This document shows, piece by piece, positions 1-6,387 of a stretch of DNA of 11,463 nt. A program made the translations under genes and the position numbers. Numbering within the stretch: the stretch's first letter is position 1; every line of letters starts with the position of its first letter. The notes beneath the pieces were generated by a model. It was not told the origin of the DNA, made no database searches, and saw nothing but the letters and a program-made list of their open reading frames with translations. The stretch comes from Acidimicrobiales bacterium (lineage in GTDB: Bacteria; Actinomycetota; Acidimicrobiia; Acidimicrobiales; JANYDT01). The stretch covers positions 1 to 11,463 of the forward strand of contig JANYHQ010000326.1 of assembly GCA_025358985.1 (NCBI GenBank), read 5' to 3'.

Positions 1-28
1 TTAGGAGAGGAAGCACCGGGGCACCGAA

Positions 29-796
29 GTGGGATTGATCGAACGGAATCAGCCGGCAGATGAGTTCCCATTGCGCGATGTGTGGCCCGACTCGTCTTTG
101 GCGTGGGTAGTTGCCGCACTCTTCGATGACCACATGGAACGATCTGCAAAGTTCTTCGATCTGGATCAGCGGTCTCAGTTTCTTGCGGTGGATGTGTTGC
201 GAACTTTGACTCGGGCAGCCCTAGACGTTGGTCAAGTCGACGACCAGACGTTCGTTGCAGCAACGATCGGGGCCATTCGAGACTGGCTGGCGACACCGTA
301 TGTCGTCGAATTACCTCCCGGCCTTGACGGTGTGCAGTCTGAGGCGGACATGGTGGGACGAGATGCGCGTCTGGCACGAACGCTGGTGGCACTAGCCGCC
401 ACTGCGATCGACGACGATGCGTATGGACCCAACCTGGAGAATCTGCTGCTGGACGCATGCTTGTTGCTGTTGAATGTGTCCGCAGCCGGGCTGGTTCTGG
501 TCGCCTCCAACGGGACCTTGGAAGTGACTGCGACATCTAATGAACAGGCGCGGATGTTGCAGAACTTCGAGGTCGGCAGCCAAGAAGGCCCGTGTATCGA
601 ATGTCTGGACTCAGGTGAACCCGTGTCGTTGCCCAATCTGAACGTCGTGAGCCCCATGTGGCCCCGCTTCGCAACCGCAGGGCTGGCGGCTGGCTTCCAC
701 TCACTACAGGTACTGCCAATGCGTTGTGGTGAAACTGTCATAGGCGTGCTCACTGTTCTCCACTCAGCGGGGGGTGATGACTGCGTACAACGTTGA
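29..796 (+). CDS. GAF-domain part of a frameshifted GAF-ANTAR regulator
   Basis: This is the N-terminal and sensor part of a GAF-ANTAR transcription antitermination regulator. Residues 1-110 are a helical region I do not recognise. Residues about 113-246 are a GAF domain with the features usual in actinobacterial GAF-ANTAR proteins: RDARLARTLVALA, AAGLVL, EGPCIECLDSGEPVSLPNL, WPRFATAGLAAGF and VLPMRCGETVIGVLTVLHS. The frame then runs into a short tail (GGDDCVQR) and stops. The expected linker and ANTAR domain continue in the next frame from about position 771. The switch lies at a run of six G (769-774); removing one G gives a continuous 354-residue protein. The start is GTG at 29, the only in-frame candidate after a stop at 2-4. 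The GGAGAGG at 4-10 is rather far upstream, so the start is uncertain. In this family GAF senses a small ligand or redox signal and controls the attached RNA-binding domain. Confidence 0.85.
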   Translation: MGLIERNQPADEFPLRDVWPDSSLAWVVAALFDDHMERSAKFFDLDQRSQFLAVDVLRTLTRAALDVGQVDDQTFVAATIGAIRDWLATPYVVELPPGLDGVQSEADMVGRDARLARTLVALAATAIDDDAYGPNLENLLLDACLLLLNVSAAGLVLVASNGTLEVTATSNEQARMLQNFEVGSQEGPCIECLDSGEPVSLPNLNVVSPMWPRFATAGLAAGFHSLQVLPMRCGETVIGVLTVLHSAGGDDCVQR

Positions 797-1094
797 CACG
801 GGCCAGGCCTTGGCTGACATGGCCACTATTGCCATCTTGCAGAGACGATCTGAGTTGGACACCCAACGGCACAACGATCAACGTCAAGCTGCGCTGGAGA
901 CCAGAATTGTCATTGAGCAGGCCAAGGCGATGATTGCCCAACGCACCGGACTGACCATGGAGCAAGCCTTCTCCGTACTCCGTAGTCACTCACTTCACTG
1001 CGGAATAGGACTCATCGACATAGCCCACGACGTGGTGAATGCAAGGGTGAGTGCCGCCACGCTGGAACCGATTCCGTATATCCGAATTGGCTGA
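774..1094 (+). CDS. ANTAR RNA-binding domain, second half of the frameshifted GAF-ANTAR regulator
   Basis: The first residues (DTGQALADMATIAILQRR) are the helical linker that normally follows the GAF domain without a break. Residues about 40-92 form the ANTAR domain: ETRIVIEQAKAMIAQRTGLTMEQAFSVLRSH, then IGLIDIAHDVVNA. ANTAR domains bind paired hexaloop RNA hairpins and stop terminator formation in target mRNAs. This frame overlaps the GAF frame by 23 bases and is offset by one. A GTG at 774 or ATG at 777 could start it independently, with the G-run and AGCGG just upstream as a possible weak ribosome site. I therefore cannot exclude a separately made ANTAR protein, or a fusion made by slippage on the G-run. 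The simplest reading is one gene carrying an extra G, either a true mutation or a sequence error. I found no hexaloop target RNA in the window. Confidence 0.85.
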   Translation: MMTAYNVDTGQALADMATIAILQRRSELDTQRHNDQRQAALETRIVIEQAKAMIAQRTGLTMEQAFSVLRSHSLHCGIGLIDIAHDVVNARVSAATLEPIPYIRIG

Positions 1095-1133
1095 AATGAT
1101 TTTCCGTCACCAACAGAGAGGTTTGCGCCGCGC

Positions 1134-1406
1134 ATGCGAACACTGATGAGAATTGACCACGCCAACTGCCCCTCGTGTACCGAGTCCACTCGGGGAGTGT
1201 TGCTCACCAACCCGATGGTGCATGACGTGCACATGAACACCACCACGGGGTGTTGGGTGATTGAACACGATGATGACCCGTCCACTATCGCCGAGGTGCT
1301 CCAAGAGTCACTCCATGGGTGGAAAGTGCAATCCAACGGCGAAATCGAGATGGTGTCCACCACGGCTGAACCATTGGACCAATGCTGGTCCGTCCACGTC
1401 GGCTGA
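1134..1406 (+). CDS. small HMA-like CxxC metal-binding protein
   Basis: A 90-residue soluble protein resembling a heavy-metal-associated (HMA) domain. It opens with a beta strand (MRIDHANCPSC) carrying a CxxC pair at residues 12 and 15, where HMA domains bind Cu, Zn or similar ions. It continues with a helix, a strand (VHDVHMNTTTGCWVIEHDDD) and a helix (STIAEVLQESLHG), the order expected for a ferredoxin-like HMA fold. The usual GMTC is replaced by HANC, and extra Cys residues occur near 40 and 84, so the ligand is uncertain. ATG 1134 is preceded by AGAGAGG (1115-1121) at a longish spacing; ATG 1146 is an alternative start. It follows the regulator by 39 bases on the same strand and may be co-transcribed. 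A role in metal trafficking or sensing is family-based inference. Confidence 0.6.
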   Translation: MRTLMRIDHANCPSCTESTRGVLLTNPMVHDVHMNTTTGCWVIEHDDDPSTIAEVLQESLHGWKVQSNGEIEMVSTTAEPLDQCWSVHVG

Positions 1407-1461
1407 GTCAGCCGCAGCTGTGGTCAGAAACGGCGGTGGTGTTACGGACGAAATGGCGACC

Positions 1462-1488
1462 AAACTAGGAACGAAAGTACAGTAGTTT
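1462..1488. repeat. AT-rich inverted repeat beside the DUF4143 remnant
   Basis: AAACTA (1462-1467) and TAGTTT (1483-1488) form a 6-bp inverted repeat around a 15-base centre. It stands at the boundary between unrecognised sequence and the DUF4143 remnant. It may mark the old junction or be chance; no regulator can be named. Confidence 0.25.
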
Positions 1489-1694
1489 TGGTCCATGGAA
1501 AAGTTGGCATCGAAGTCAAAGCGACGGCATCGCCCACCACGGCGGACTTGACTGGCTTGCGGTTTCTCAGGGATCGGCTCGGCGATCGGTTCCGCTTTGG
1601 GTTCTTGCTCTGCCTTGCGCCCGAAGCCCTCCGCACGGGCGACCGTCTCGCCGTTCTCCCCATCGACTCTCTCTGGACCAGGTCAACTAGCTGA
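1488..1694 (+). pseudogene. C-terminal remnant of a DUF4143-type ATP-binding protein
   Basis: The 68 residues match only the extreme C-terminus of DUF4143 AAA-type ATPases. This is the segment with an EVK strand (VGIEVKATASPTTADLTGL), then RFLRDRLGDRF, and a closing GDRLAVLPIDSLW. Intact members are about 400 residues, with an N-terminal P-loop ATPase domain, and nothing of that domain is present upstream. The frame is open back to the stop of the preceding gene at 1404-1406. A TTG at 1488 is the nearest formal start and has no convincing ribosome site. Its 3' end overlaps the 3' end of the convergent CHAD gene by 8 bases. I read it as a decayed gene tail, probably not expressed as a functional protein. 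Confidence 0.7.
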
Positions 1695-2544
1695 GCCAAG
1701 CTCGGAGCGACGGGCGGTTGGCTTGCCGCCACACTGATGCGAACTGTCGACGAAGTGCTGCTCGTTCGTTTCTTTGTCCGGCGATGAGCAGGCCGGCCAC
1801 CAGTCCAATTGAGGGTGTTGATTGCGCTGCTCGGCGCAGCCACAGTTCGGTGATGACAGTGTCGTGGTAGTTGCCAAGGACAGCCTGCACTTCTTTGATT
1901 GCCCGGGCGAAGTGGACTGCGTCGGGTCTGCACACCATGGCGGCTGCGTCAGCGCAATACCGGCACCGTTTGGCGAGTTTGCGTACAGCATGTACGTCTT
2001 CATCGGTGGAGTCGTGGGTGATGCTTCGAGCTGCGGCCCGCAACTTCTTCCAAGGCTTCTTCACCAGACTCGGCAGCAAACGCGCCGCCTGACGCTCAGT
2101 GACGGGCTTGGTTTCGGCAGAGAATATTGGATGCGTTGCTGCCCCCTGCAGGGTGTTGACCAGCGTTCGATAGCGCTCGCCTTCCAACGCCCGGAGCATT
2201 TGTATGCGCGCAGCTGAGCGTTCCTTGCTGAGGAGAGTGAGGAGGCGGTTGGCGCCAGCACCATCCGCCTCGCACAACATGTTCAGGCGATTGACGAGAC
2301 CGGCTTGCCGCACATCTAAATCGCGCACGACACCTACTTCGGTTCCCAGCCACTTGAGTTCGTTGCGTAGGTTCGAGGCCCATGACGGATCGAGAACGGA
2401 ATGGAATATCTGCAAGTCGGACCGCAACCGCCTTGTCGCCACGCGAAAGTGGTGAAGGTCTTCTGTGTCGACTCCCGACTTTGACCCAGCCTCAAAACTG
2501 ATCAGCTCACTGACGGACCGAGCCAGGCGCTGTGACAAGGTCAC
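1687..2544 (-). CDS. CHAD domain protein
   Basis: A 285-residue, all-helical, strongly basic protein spanning one CHAD (conserved histidine alpha-helical) domain. The first conserved block is LHHFRVATRRLRSDL (residues 30-44) and the partner block is VHAVRKLAKRCRYCADA (184-200). GVVRDLDV (71-78) and VQAVLGNYHDT (219-229) are the other family signatures. CHAD domains are known to bind polyphosphate through the basic groove made by these His, Arg and Lys residues, and are often found on polyphosphate granules. No CYTH domain is fused, so this is a stand-alone CHAD protein with a binding rather than catalytic role. The start is GTG at 2544; the frame is closed by a stop just upstream (2566-2568), and the ribosome site is weak. 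It lies 36 bases behind the flavodoxin gene and is probably in its operon. Confidence 0.9.
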   Translation of the reverse strand: MTLSQRLARSVSELISFEAGSKSGVDTEDLHHFRVATRRLRSDLQIFHSVLDPSWASNLRNELKWLGTEVGVVRDLDVRQAGLVNRLNMLCEADGAGANRLLTLLSKERSAARIQMLRALEGERYRTLVNTLQGAATHPIFSAETKPVTERQAARLLPSLVKKPWKKLRAAARSITHDSTDEDVHAVRKLAKRCRYCADAAAMVCRPDAVHFARAIKEVQAVLGNYHDTVITELWLRRAAQSTPSIGLVAGLLIAGQRNERAALRRQFASVWRQANRPSLRAWLS

Positions 2545-2580
2545 CCAGCAGCGATTTGCGACCGATCAGATTCGCCGCAG

Positions 2581-3099
2581 TCAATTGACGGGCATCGTAT
2601 GTGCGGAGATGTTTTTCAGTGCTTTGTCGATATCGTCGGCCCAGGCGGCGATCTCGTCCCAGTGGCGGTAGTCGCCATACTTGGCGTGGACCGCTCGTAT
2701 TGCGGCCCGTTCCACCAGGTTGAGGTCGGCCTTGTCGAGTGCTCCACCGAACACTGCATGGCCGCGGGCGCCAAGAAGCGCTGTGAGTTCGTCAACGTCC
2801 GGGTCTGATTTGACCGGTTCCGATGGGTCGCCGAGCGGCCCGCTGGAGAACAGCCAGACGGGCTTGGCTGCAAGTTGCGTATGGTGCTCATCGATGAAGC
2901 GATGCGCTTCTTTTGTCCAATGGCCCATGTAGAGGGCTGAGCCGATCACAAACGCATCAAGTTTGTCGAGATCCGTATCTTGCGCAGTGGCATCAACCGT
3001 GGTCACCGAGTGGCCAGCATCGCAGAGGCGGTCGGCAACAGCTTTAGCGATCTCCCGGGTGGCACCGTGTTTGGAGCTGATCACAACGAGCACCTTCAT
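2581..3099 (-). CDS. flavodoxin-domain protein (HemG-like)
   Basis: A 172-residue flavodoxin-fold protein. The FMN-phosphate loop is SSKHGATREIA (residues 8-18) after the first strand MKVLVVI. GSALYMGHW (53-61) and WLFSSGPLG (82-90) are the two isoalloxazine loops. This pattern and length fit the flavodoxin_5 group, which includes menaquinone-dependent protoporphyrinogen oxidase HemG and many uncharacterised actinobacterial proteins. I cannot assign haem synthesis: no other haem gene is near and the HemG insert is not evident. It starts at ATG 3099 with no clear Shine-Dalgarno sequence, so it may be leaderless or have a short leader. The CHAD gene follows 36 bases downstream. It could act as an electron carrier or quinone reductase under stress; NifJ-type enzymes use flavodoxin or ferredoxin, but a link to the nifJ gene in this window is only a guess. 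Confidence 0.85.
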   Translation of the reverse strand: MKVLVVISSKHGATREIAKAVADRLCDAGHSVTTVDATAQDTDLDKLDAFVIGSALYMGHWTKEAHRFIDEHHTQLAAKPVWLFSSGPLGDPSEPVKSDPDVDELTALLGARGHAVFGGALDKADLNLVERAAIRAVHAKYGDYRHWDEIAAWADDIDKALKNISAHTMPVN

Positions 3100-3270
3100 G
3101 ACGCATGATTGTCTGCCATCCGCTCACCGACTGGTAGAGGCGAAGGTCCTTCCGGTGTGAAGTGTGCAGTGGTCAGTGGTCCGCGTCATTGGGACCTTGG
3201 CCTCTGGTGTCGAATGATGCCCGAACGCAGACTGGTGGGAGAGCATCGGTCGCAATTTCGAGGAGACGCA
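3100..3270. promoter_or_regulatory. divergent intergenic region, flavodoxin/cupin
   Basis: These 171 bases separate divergent genes, so promoters for both should lie here. GGTCC (3178-3182) and GGACC (3192-3196) form a small inverted repeat upstream of the cupin gene. No strong -10/-35 pair stands out. An open frame continues upstream of the cupin start through this region, but it lacks cupin-family similarity and is treated as non-coding. Confidence 0.4.
3260..3266 (+). promoter_or_regulatory. Shine-Dalgarno of the cupin gene
   Basis: GAGGAGA lies 4 bases before ATG 3271. It decides that start over the longer open frame beginning at 3109. Confidence 0.75.
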
Positions 3271-3675
3271 ATGGAAATCCTTCACGCAGACATAGGAAAA
3301 CTAGCCAAGCGCAACCGAAGTTTTCGCAAAGTTGTCTCCACCACCGACCACGCCCAGGTGCTGGTGATGAGCCTGCAACCAGGTGAAGACGTTGGCGAGC
3401 AGATCCACTTCTCGGATCAGTTGCTGATGGTGATCAAGGGTGATGGGCAGGTGGTGATCGAGGGGATGAGCAGTGATTTGGGTCCGGGCGATCTGGTGCA
3501 CGTACCCGGCGGCACTCGTCACGACATCCGCGCCGCCAACGACACCAAACTGAAGTTGGTCATGGTGTACTCGCCCCCGTTGTACCTCCACAACACCGAA
3601 CAACTGACCAAGTTAGATGCCATGATCGCAGCGGCCGAGGACGCAGCTGCAGCCATGGTTCCTTCAGCAGTATGA
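3271..3675 (+). CDS. small single-domain cupin protein
   Basis: A 134-residue cupin. Motif 1 is PGEDVGEQIHFSDQLLMVIKGDG (residues 37-59, with His46 and Gln50), and motif 2 is LGPGDLVHVPGGTRHDI (70-86, with Pro79 and His84). It then has the family ending LKLVMVYSPPLY and an Ala-rich tail. It matches the common stand-alone cupin family with EIGEEVH...DQF in motif 1, but one residue is missing between His and Asp-Gln (HFSDQ in place of HxxxDQ). The metal site therefore has fewer ligands than classic HxHxxxE cupins. The substrate is unknown; small cupins like this often bind a metal or small sugar or acid. ATG 3271 is supported by a strong ribosome site. It is a single gene, divergent from the flavodoxin gene and convergent with the DUF4389 operon. 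Confidence 0.85.
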   Translation: MEILHADIGKLAKRNRSFRKVVSTTDHAQVLVMSLQPGEDVGEQIHFSDQLLMVIKGDGQVVIEGMSSDLGPGDLVHVPGGTRHDIRAANDTKLKLVMVYSPPLYLHNTEQLTKLDAMIAAAEDAAAAMVPSAV

Positions 3676-3759
3676 GCGCCACCTTCAGCAGCCATCGAGA
3701 TCCCGGCGGCAAGCAGCCAACGACGGTAAGAGGGTCCTCTCGCCAAATTTGTGGCCGAG

Positions 3760-4368
3760 CTAGCGGACTGTGAGCGCCTCATTCAGCTGATGTTTGGCCA
3801 CCACGAGACCGGCACTCCAACCAGGTGCGCGACCACCAATTGGAAATGCGATTTGATCGGTGTCGATGTGGCCTCGGGTGAGGAGCCAGGCAATGACGGA
3901 GTTGGAATTCCACATGTCACCGGCGTGGAGTTCGTCTCGCCCCCACACCAGAACTGGGACAGTAGGCAGGAGTTCGAGCAGGCGATGTGCACATGCTGCA
4001 TCGGCGCTGATCGTGGCAGTGGATACGGCCTCGTTAAGATCTGGAATGACGCCTCCGCTCCATCGGCGAATCTCGTAGCGAAAAATGCGGAAGCGGCCGA
4101 GCCACTTCATCCCAACCGGCCCTTCTGCCACAACCCCCCGTGTTTCGCCATGATGATCGGGGATGGGGGTCATTTCGATGGTATATCTGCCCTCGGGAAC
4201 GGTGATGACGAGTGCGGCATGGTAGATGTCGCATGGTGTACGCCGCTGCAGTACCGCGGAAATGGCTTCGAACGCCGTGCCACTGATTTTCACTATTTGC
4301 TGTCCGGCGCCGAGCGGGATCCAAGACAGTTTTACCGCTACTGGTGGCGACACGCCTGACACGCTCAT
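3760..4368 (-). CDS. conserved actinobacterial protein of unknown function
   Basis: A 202-residue soluble protein of a family I recognise as recurrent in actinobacteria but cannot name. Conserved-looking blocks are IPLGAG (17-22), DIYHAALVI (47-55), YTIEMTPI (62-69), GVVAEGPVGMKWLGRFRIFRYEIRRW (78-103), VWGRDELHAGDMWNSNSVIAWLL (141-163) and GGRAPGW (178-184). There is no signal peptide or membrane segment. The order YH-hydrophobic strand, then NSNS followed by a helix, resembles circularly permuted papain-like folds (PPPDE/LRAT-like), with Ser in the place of the catalytic Cys; this is speculative. The start ATG 4366-4368 overlaps the TGA of the preceding gene (ATGA), so translation is probably coupled. 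It is the last gene of the DUF4389 operon. Confidence 0.75.
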   Translation of the reverse strand: MSVSGVSPPVAVKLSWIPLGAGQQIVKISGTAFEAISAVLQRRTPCDIYHAALVITVPEGRYTIEMTPIPDHHGETRGVVAEGPVGMKWLGRFRIFRYEIRRWSGGVIPDLNEAVSTATISADAACAHRLLELLPTVPVLVWGRDELHAGDMWNSNSVIAWLLTRGHIDTDQIAFPIGGRAPGWSAGLVVAKHQLNEALTVR

Positions 4369-4646
4369 CGCACCACTATGGCCGGTCGCTGACGCTCGAC
4401 GCGACGTTTTATCCCGAGCAGCTGTTTGCGCATCATCGGGAAGTCACCGAGTTCCATCAGTAGCACCCAGATCAACGCAAATGGGTCACTCCAGTCATAA
4501 CGGGCGCGGACCCTGGTGATGAGTCGTGTTTGGTGTGCTTCTGCATCGGTCGCGCCCCACTGAAGGTGCCACCGCCGATAGCTCCTGAGGGTGAGTGCGA
4601 TGCCTGCAGCCGTGCCAATTCTCAGGCTTGCGCTGGTGAGCTTCAC
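4365..4646 (-). CDS. SRPBCC-family protein with its core deleted
   Basis: The 93 residues join two ends of a longer family. The beginning (a hydrophobic helix to about residue 20, then YRRWHLQWGATDAE) is the typical N-terminus of actinobacterial SRPBCC/polyketide-cyclase-like proteins of about 180-200 residues. From about residue 39 (TRLITRVRARYDW, then FALIWVLLMELGDFPMMRKQLLGIKRRVE, 55-84) it is their C-terminus. The 90 or more residues between, which build the ligand cavity, are missing. The junction is near residues 35-39 and the frame is intact. GTG 4644-4646 overlaps the stop of the DUF4389 gene, and its own TGA overlaps the next start. The remaining protein cannot form an SRPBCC fold. 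It may be a relic kept for translational coupling, or a small membrane-associated peptide. Assignment of the two ends is from family memory. Confidence 0.65.
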   Translation of the reverse strand: MKLTSASLRIGTAAGIALTLRSYRRWHLQWGATDAEAHQTRLITRVRARYDWSDPFALIWVLLMELGDFPMMRKQLLGIKRRVERQRPAIVVR

Positions 4647-6202
4647 GCAGAAGATCCAACCGGGTGCGAAAGAGGCTCGACTGCGGAGAGCGCATACATG
4701 TCAGGGTTCGTCGGTGGTGGCAACGGATCGTGTTCGGGTGGTTCGGAAGGTCCACCGTCGAAATGGAAGGGTGGGTAATCGTCGGTCATCAATGCGACGT
4801 AGGCAATCACACGGTATACCCAGCGATTCATGCCGAGAATGAAGTCAAACAATCCATTCGGATAGGAGCGGCGGACGAGAACAACGAGCCCAGCAATGGT
4901 GGCGCAAATGCCGATGAGTCCACCGGGGTAGCCAAGTTGGGTGGCGCGCCATGCGTTGTTGCTGCTGTTGCGATTCCACGACCAACCGGCAGAGAAAATT
5001 GCGATGATGACAAGGTGGGGGAGAGCAAGTAACCACGATTTCACCAGTACGAGGGGCCGGGAGAGGCGTTCTGGGTAGTCGATGTCGAGTGTCGCTGGGT
5101 AGCTCGTGTGGCGGAGAGTAAAGGGCGGGTAGGTATCGGTGCCATAGGCGCTGGGCCCGTAGAACTGGACCCGCCACGTCCACCGCAACACACCCACGTT
5201 GAAGTCGAACAGTCCCCTCGGGTATCGGCCGGTGATCAAAATCGCAACGGCGGCAACAATGGTGAGGACGCTGAAGGCTATCCACAGCACGGACAACACG
5301 ATGAGGTGAGGTATCAGCAAAATCCACCTGACCAGCCACAGCCAACGGCTCAGCGGTTCGGTGAGGTGACCTTCCAGTCGCACCGGCGATGGGCGGCGTT
5401 GCGGGTGGCCGGTGAGGTCGATCACGTGCGCCGCCGTGGTCATCGGTGGTCCGTTAGGTACCGAATGGGAGAAGGGTCGGGTCGACCGAGGCACCCCGGC
5501 GATGATGAGTGCTACCCCGATGAGTAGGGCGATGATTCCTCCGATACTCAGCGCGCTGATGATCCAGCCGAGGAATGAAACCCGAACGCCGAGGGCAACG
5601 TTTGTGTTAACTGCTGGCGTGGCATCGGTGTTCATCACCACTACTGCCCAAGCACCTTGGGTTGGTGTCCACGTGAGTGTCTGAGTGCCCTCTCCCGTGC
5701 CCTTGGCGACCCAAAACGATTCGCCGTTTGGCATCGTTGGCGCGGTGGATCCGGGAGAGCGACGGTACAAGGCGGAGAAGGGCCCGTAGTTGACCTTGGT
5801 GACTTCGTCGTGGGCCACGCCATTGAGGTAACGATCAACGTCTGCCTGCGAGCCGATCCCAATGAACACACTCTTCTCAGCTTTGGCGCCGATACGCACC
5901 GTGGCGATGTTGTCGTTCTTGACAAACCAGTCCCCCGGGCCAGCGCCGGAGTTGAGATCGATTCTGTCCGATGTAATCGCGTACGTCGACGTTGCAAAAC
6001 GCTGCGTGGAGGTGGAGAAGTAACCTTGCGAGTCGCGTTGGGTGGCGTTCGCCCAACCGAGTACTCCGGCTCCGAGGAGTGACCCGATCCCAGCGAGAGC
6101 AAGAAGCGACCCGATGACGATGGCAATGATTTGTCCTGCGCCCAGTCCAGGGTCCGATGTAGAGGGGACGGATGAACTATTCGAAGCAACGGGTACCTGC
6201 AT
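4643..6202 (-). CDS. membrane protein with two DUF4389 domains
   Basis: A 519-residue membrane protein. Residues 22-50 are a first membrane segment, preceded by a short polar tail. Residues 51-208 look like an extracytoplasmic beta-rich domain. Residues 210-236 are a second membrane segment. Two DUF4389 repeats follow: 280-365 (LIPHLIVLSVLW, YPRGLFDFNVGVLRWTWRV, YPPF) and 375-482 (LPHLVIIAIF, YPNGLFDFILGMNRWVYRV, TDDYPPF). The tail is Pro-rich. DUF4389 has no known reaction. ATG 6202 is chosen because GGAGGA lies 6 bases upstream; a longer frame to 6262 exists but lacks that support. It is the first gene of a three-gene operon, and its TGA overlaps the GTG of the next gene. Confidence 0.9.
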   Translation of the reverse strand: MQVPVASNSSSVPSTSDPGLGAGQIIAIVIGSLLALAGIGSLLGAGVLGWANATQRDSQGYFSTSTQRFATSTYAITSDRIDLNSGAGPGDWFVKNDNIATVRIGAKAEKSVFIGIGSQADVDRYLNGVAHDEVTKVNYGPFSALYRRSPGSTAPTMPNGESFWVAKGTGEGTQTLTWTPTQGAWAVVVMNTDATPAVNTNVALGVRVSFLGWIISALSIGGIIALLIGVALIIAGVPRSTRPFSHSVPNGPPMTTAAHVIDLTGHPQRRPSPVRLEGHLTEPLSRWLWLVRWILLIPHLIVLSVLWIAFSVLTIVAAVAILITGRYPRGLFDFNVGVLRWTWRVQFYGPSAYGTDTYPPFTLRHTSYPATLDIDYPERLSRPLVLVKSWLLALPHLVIIAIFSAGWSWNRNSSNNAWRATQLGYPGGLIGICATIAGLVVLVRRSYPNGLFDFILGMNRWVYRVIAYVALMTDDYPPFHFDGGPSEPPEHDPLPPPTNPDMYALSAVEPLSHPVGSSA

Positions 6203-6208
6203 TGGGTG

Positions 6209-6214
6209 TCCTCC
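6209..6214 (-). promoter_or_regulatory. Shine-Dalgarno of the DUF4389 gene
   Basis: TCCTCC on the plus strand reads GGAGGA on the coding strand, 6 bases before ATG 6202. It selects this start over the upstream frame extension. Confidence 0.75.
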
Positions 6215-6334
6215 GTGCAAAACGTGCTGCATGACCCAGGATAACGCAAAGGTGACCACCATCTACCCAGGTCACGCTCACCGAAACCGATCTGACCTTT
6301 GCCCCAACATCGCACGCAGTCAGATATGTCAAAC

Positions 6335-6369
6335 CAGACGTAGGCGAATCACCTTGGGTTCGCCGTCTG
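6335..6369. repeat. hairpin/inverted repeat in the adhP leader
   Basis: GGCGAA (6343-6348) pairs with TTCGCC (6359-6364) around a 10-base loop. The stem extends with CAGAC (6335-6339) against GTCTG (6365-6369), leaving a GTA bulge on the left arm. In total 11 base pairs lie directly upstream of the adhP Shine-Dalgarno (GGAGG, 6375-6379). It could be a protein operator or an mRNA hairpin affecting adhP expression. Confidence 0.5.
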
Positions 6370-6387
6370 TCTTCGGAGGTATCTGTC

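Larger units (their letters stand above)
6203..6387. promoter_or_regulatory. divergent promoter region, DUF4389 operon/adhP
   Basis: These 185 bases between divergent starts must hold promoters for both directions. They contain an inverted repeat GTGACC (6252-6257) / GGTCAC (6270-6275) with a 12-base centre, a plausible operator, and a longer hairpin nearer adhP. No convincing -10/-35 pair can be picked by eye. Confidence 0.45.

Noticed and set aside
3676..3759. Bidirectional terminator between the convergent cupin and DUF4389 operon genes
   Set aside because: The only symmetrical element, AGAGG-GT-CCTCT near 3728-3740, has a 2-base loop and no T-run, so it cannot be supported as a terminator.
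3751..4359. 202-codon frame on the plus strand
   Set aside because: It is the shadow of the conserved minus-strand gene, which has an ATGA-coupled start and coherent conserved blocks.
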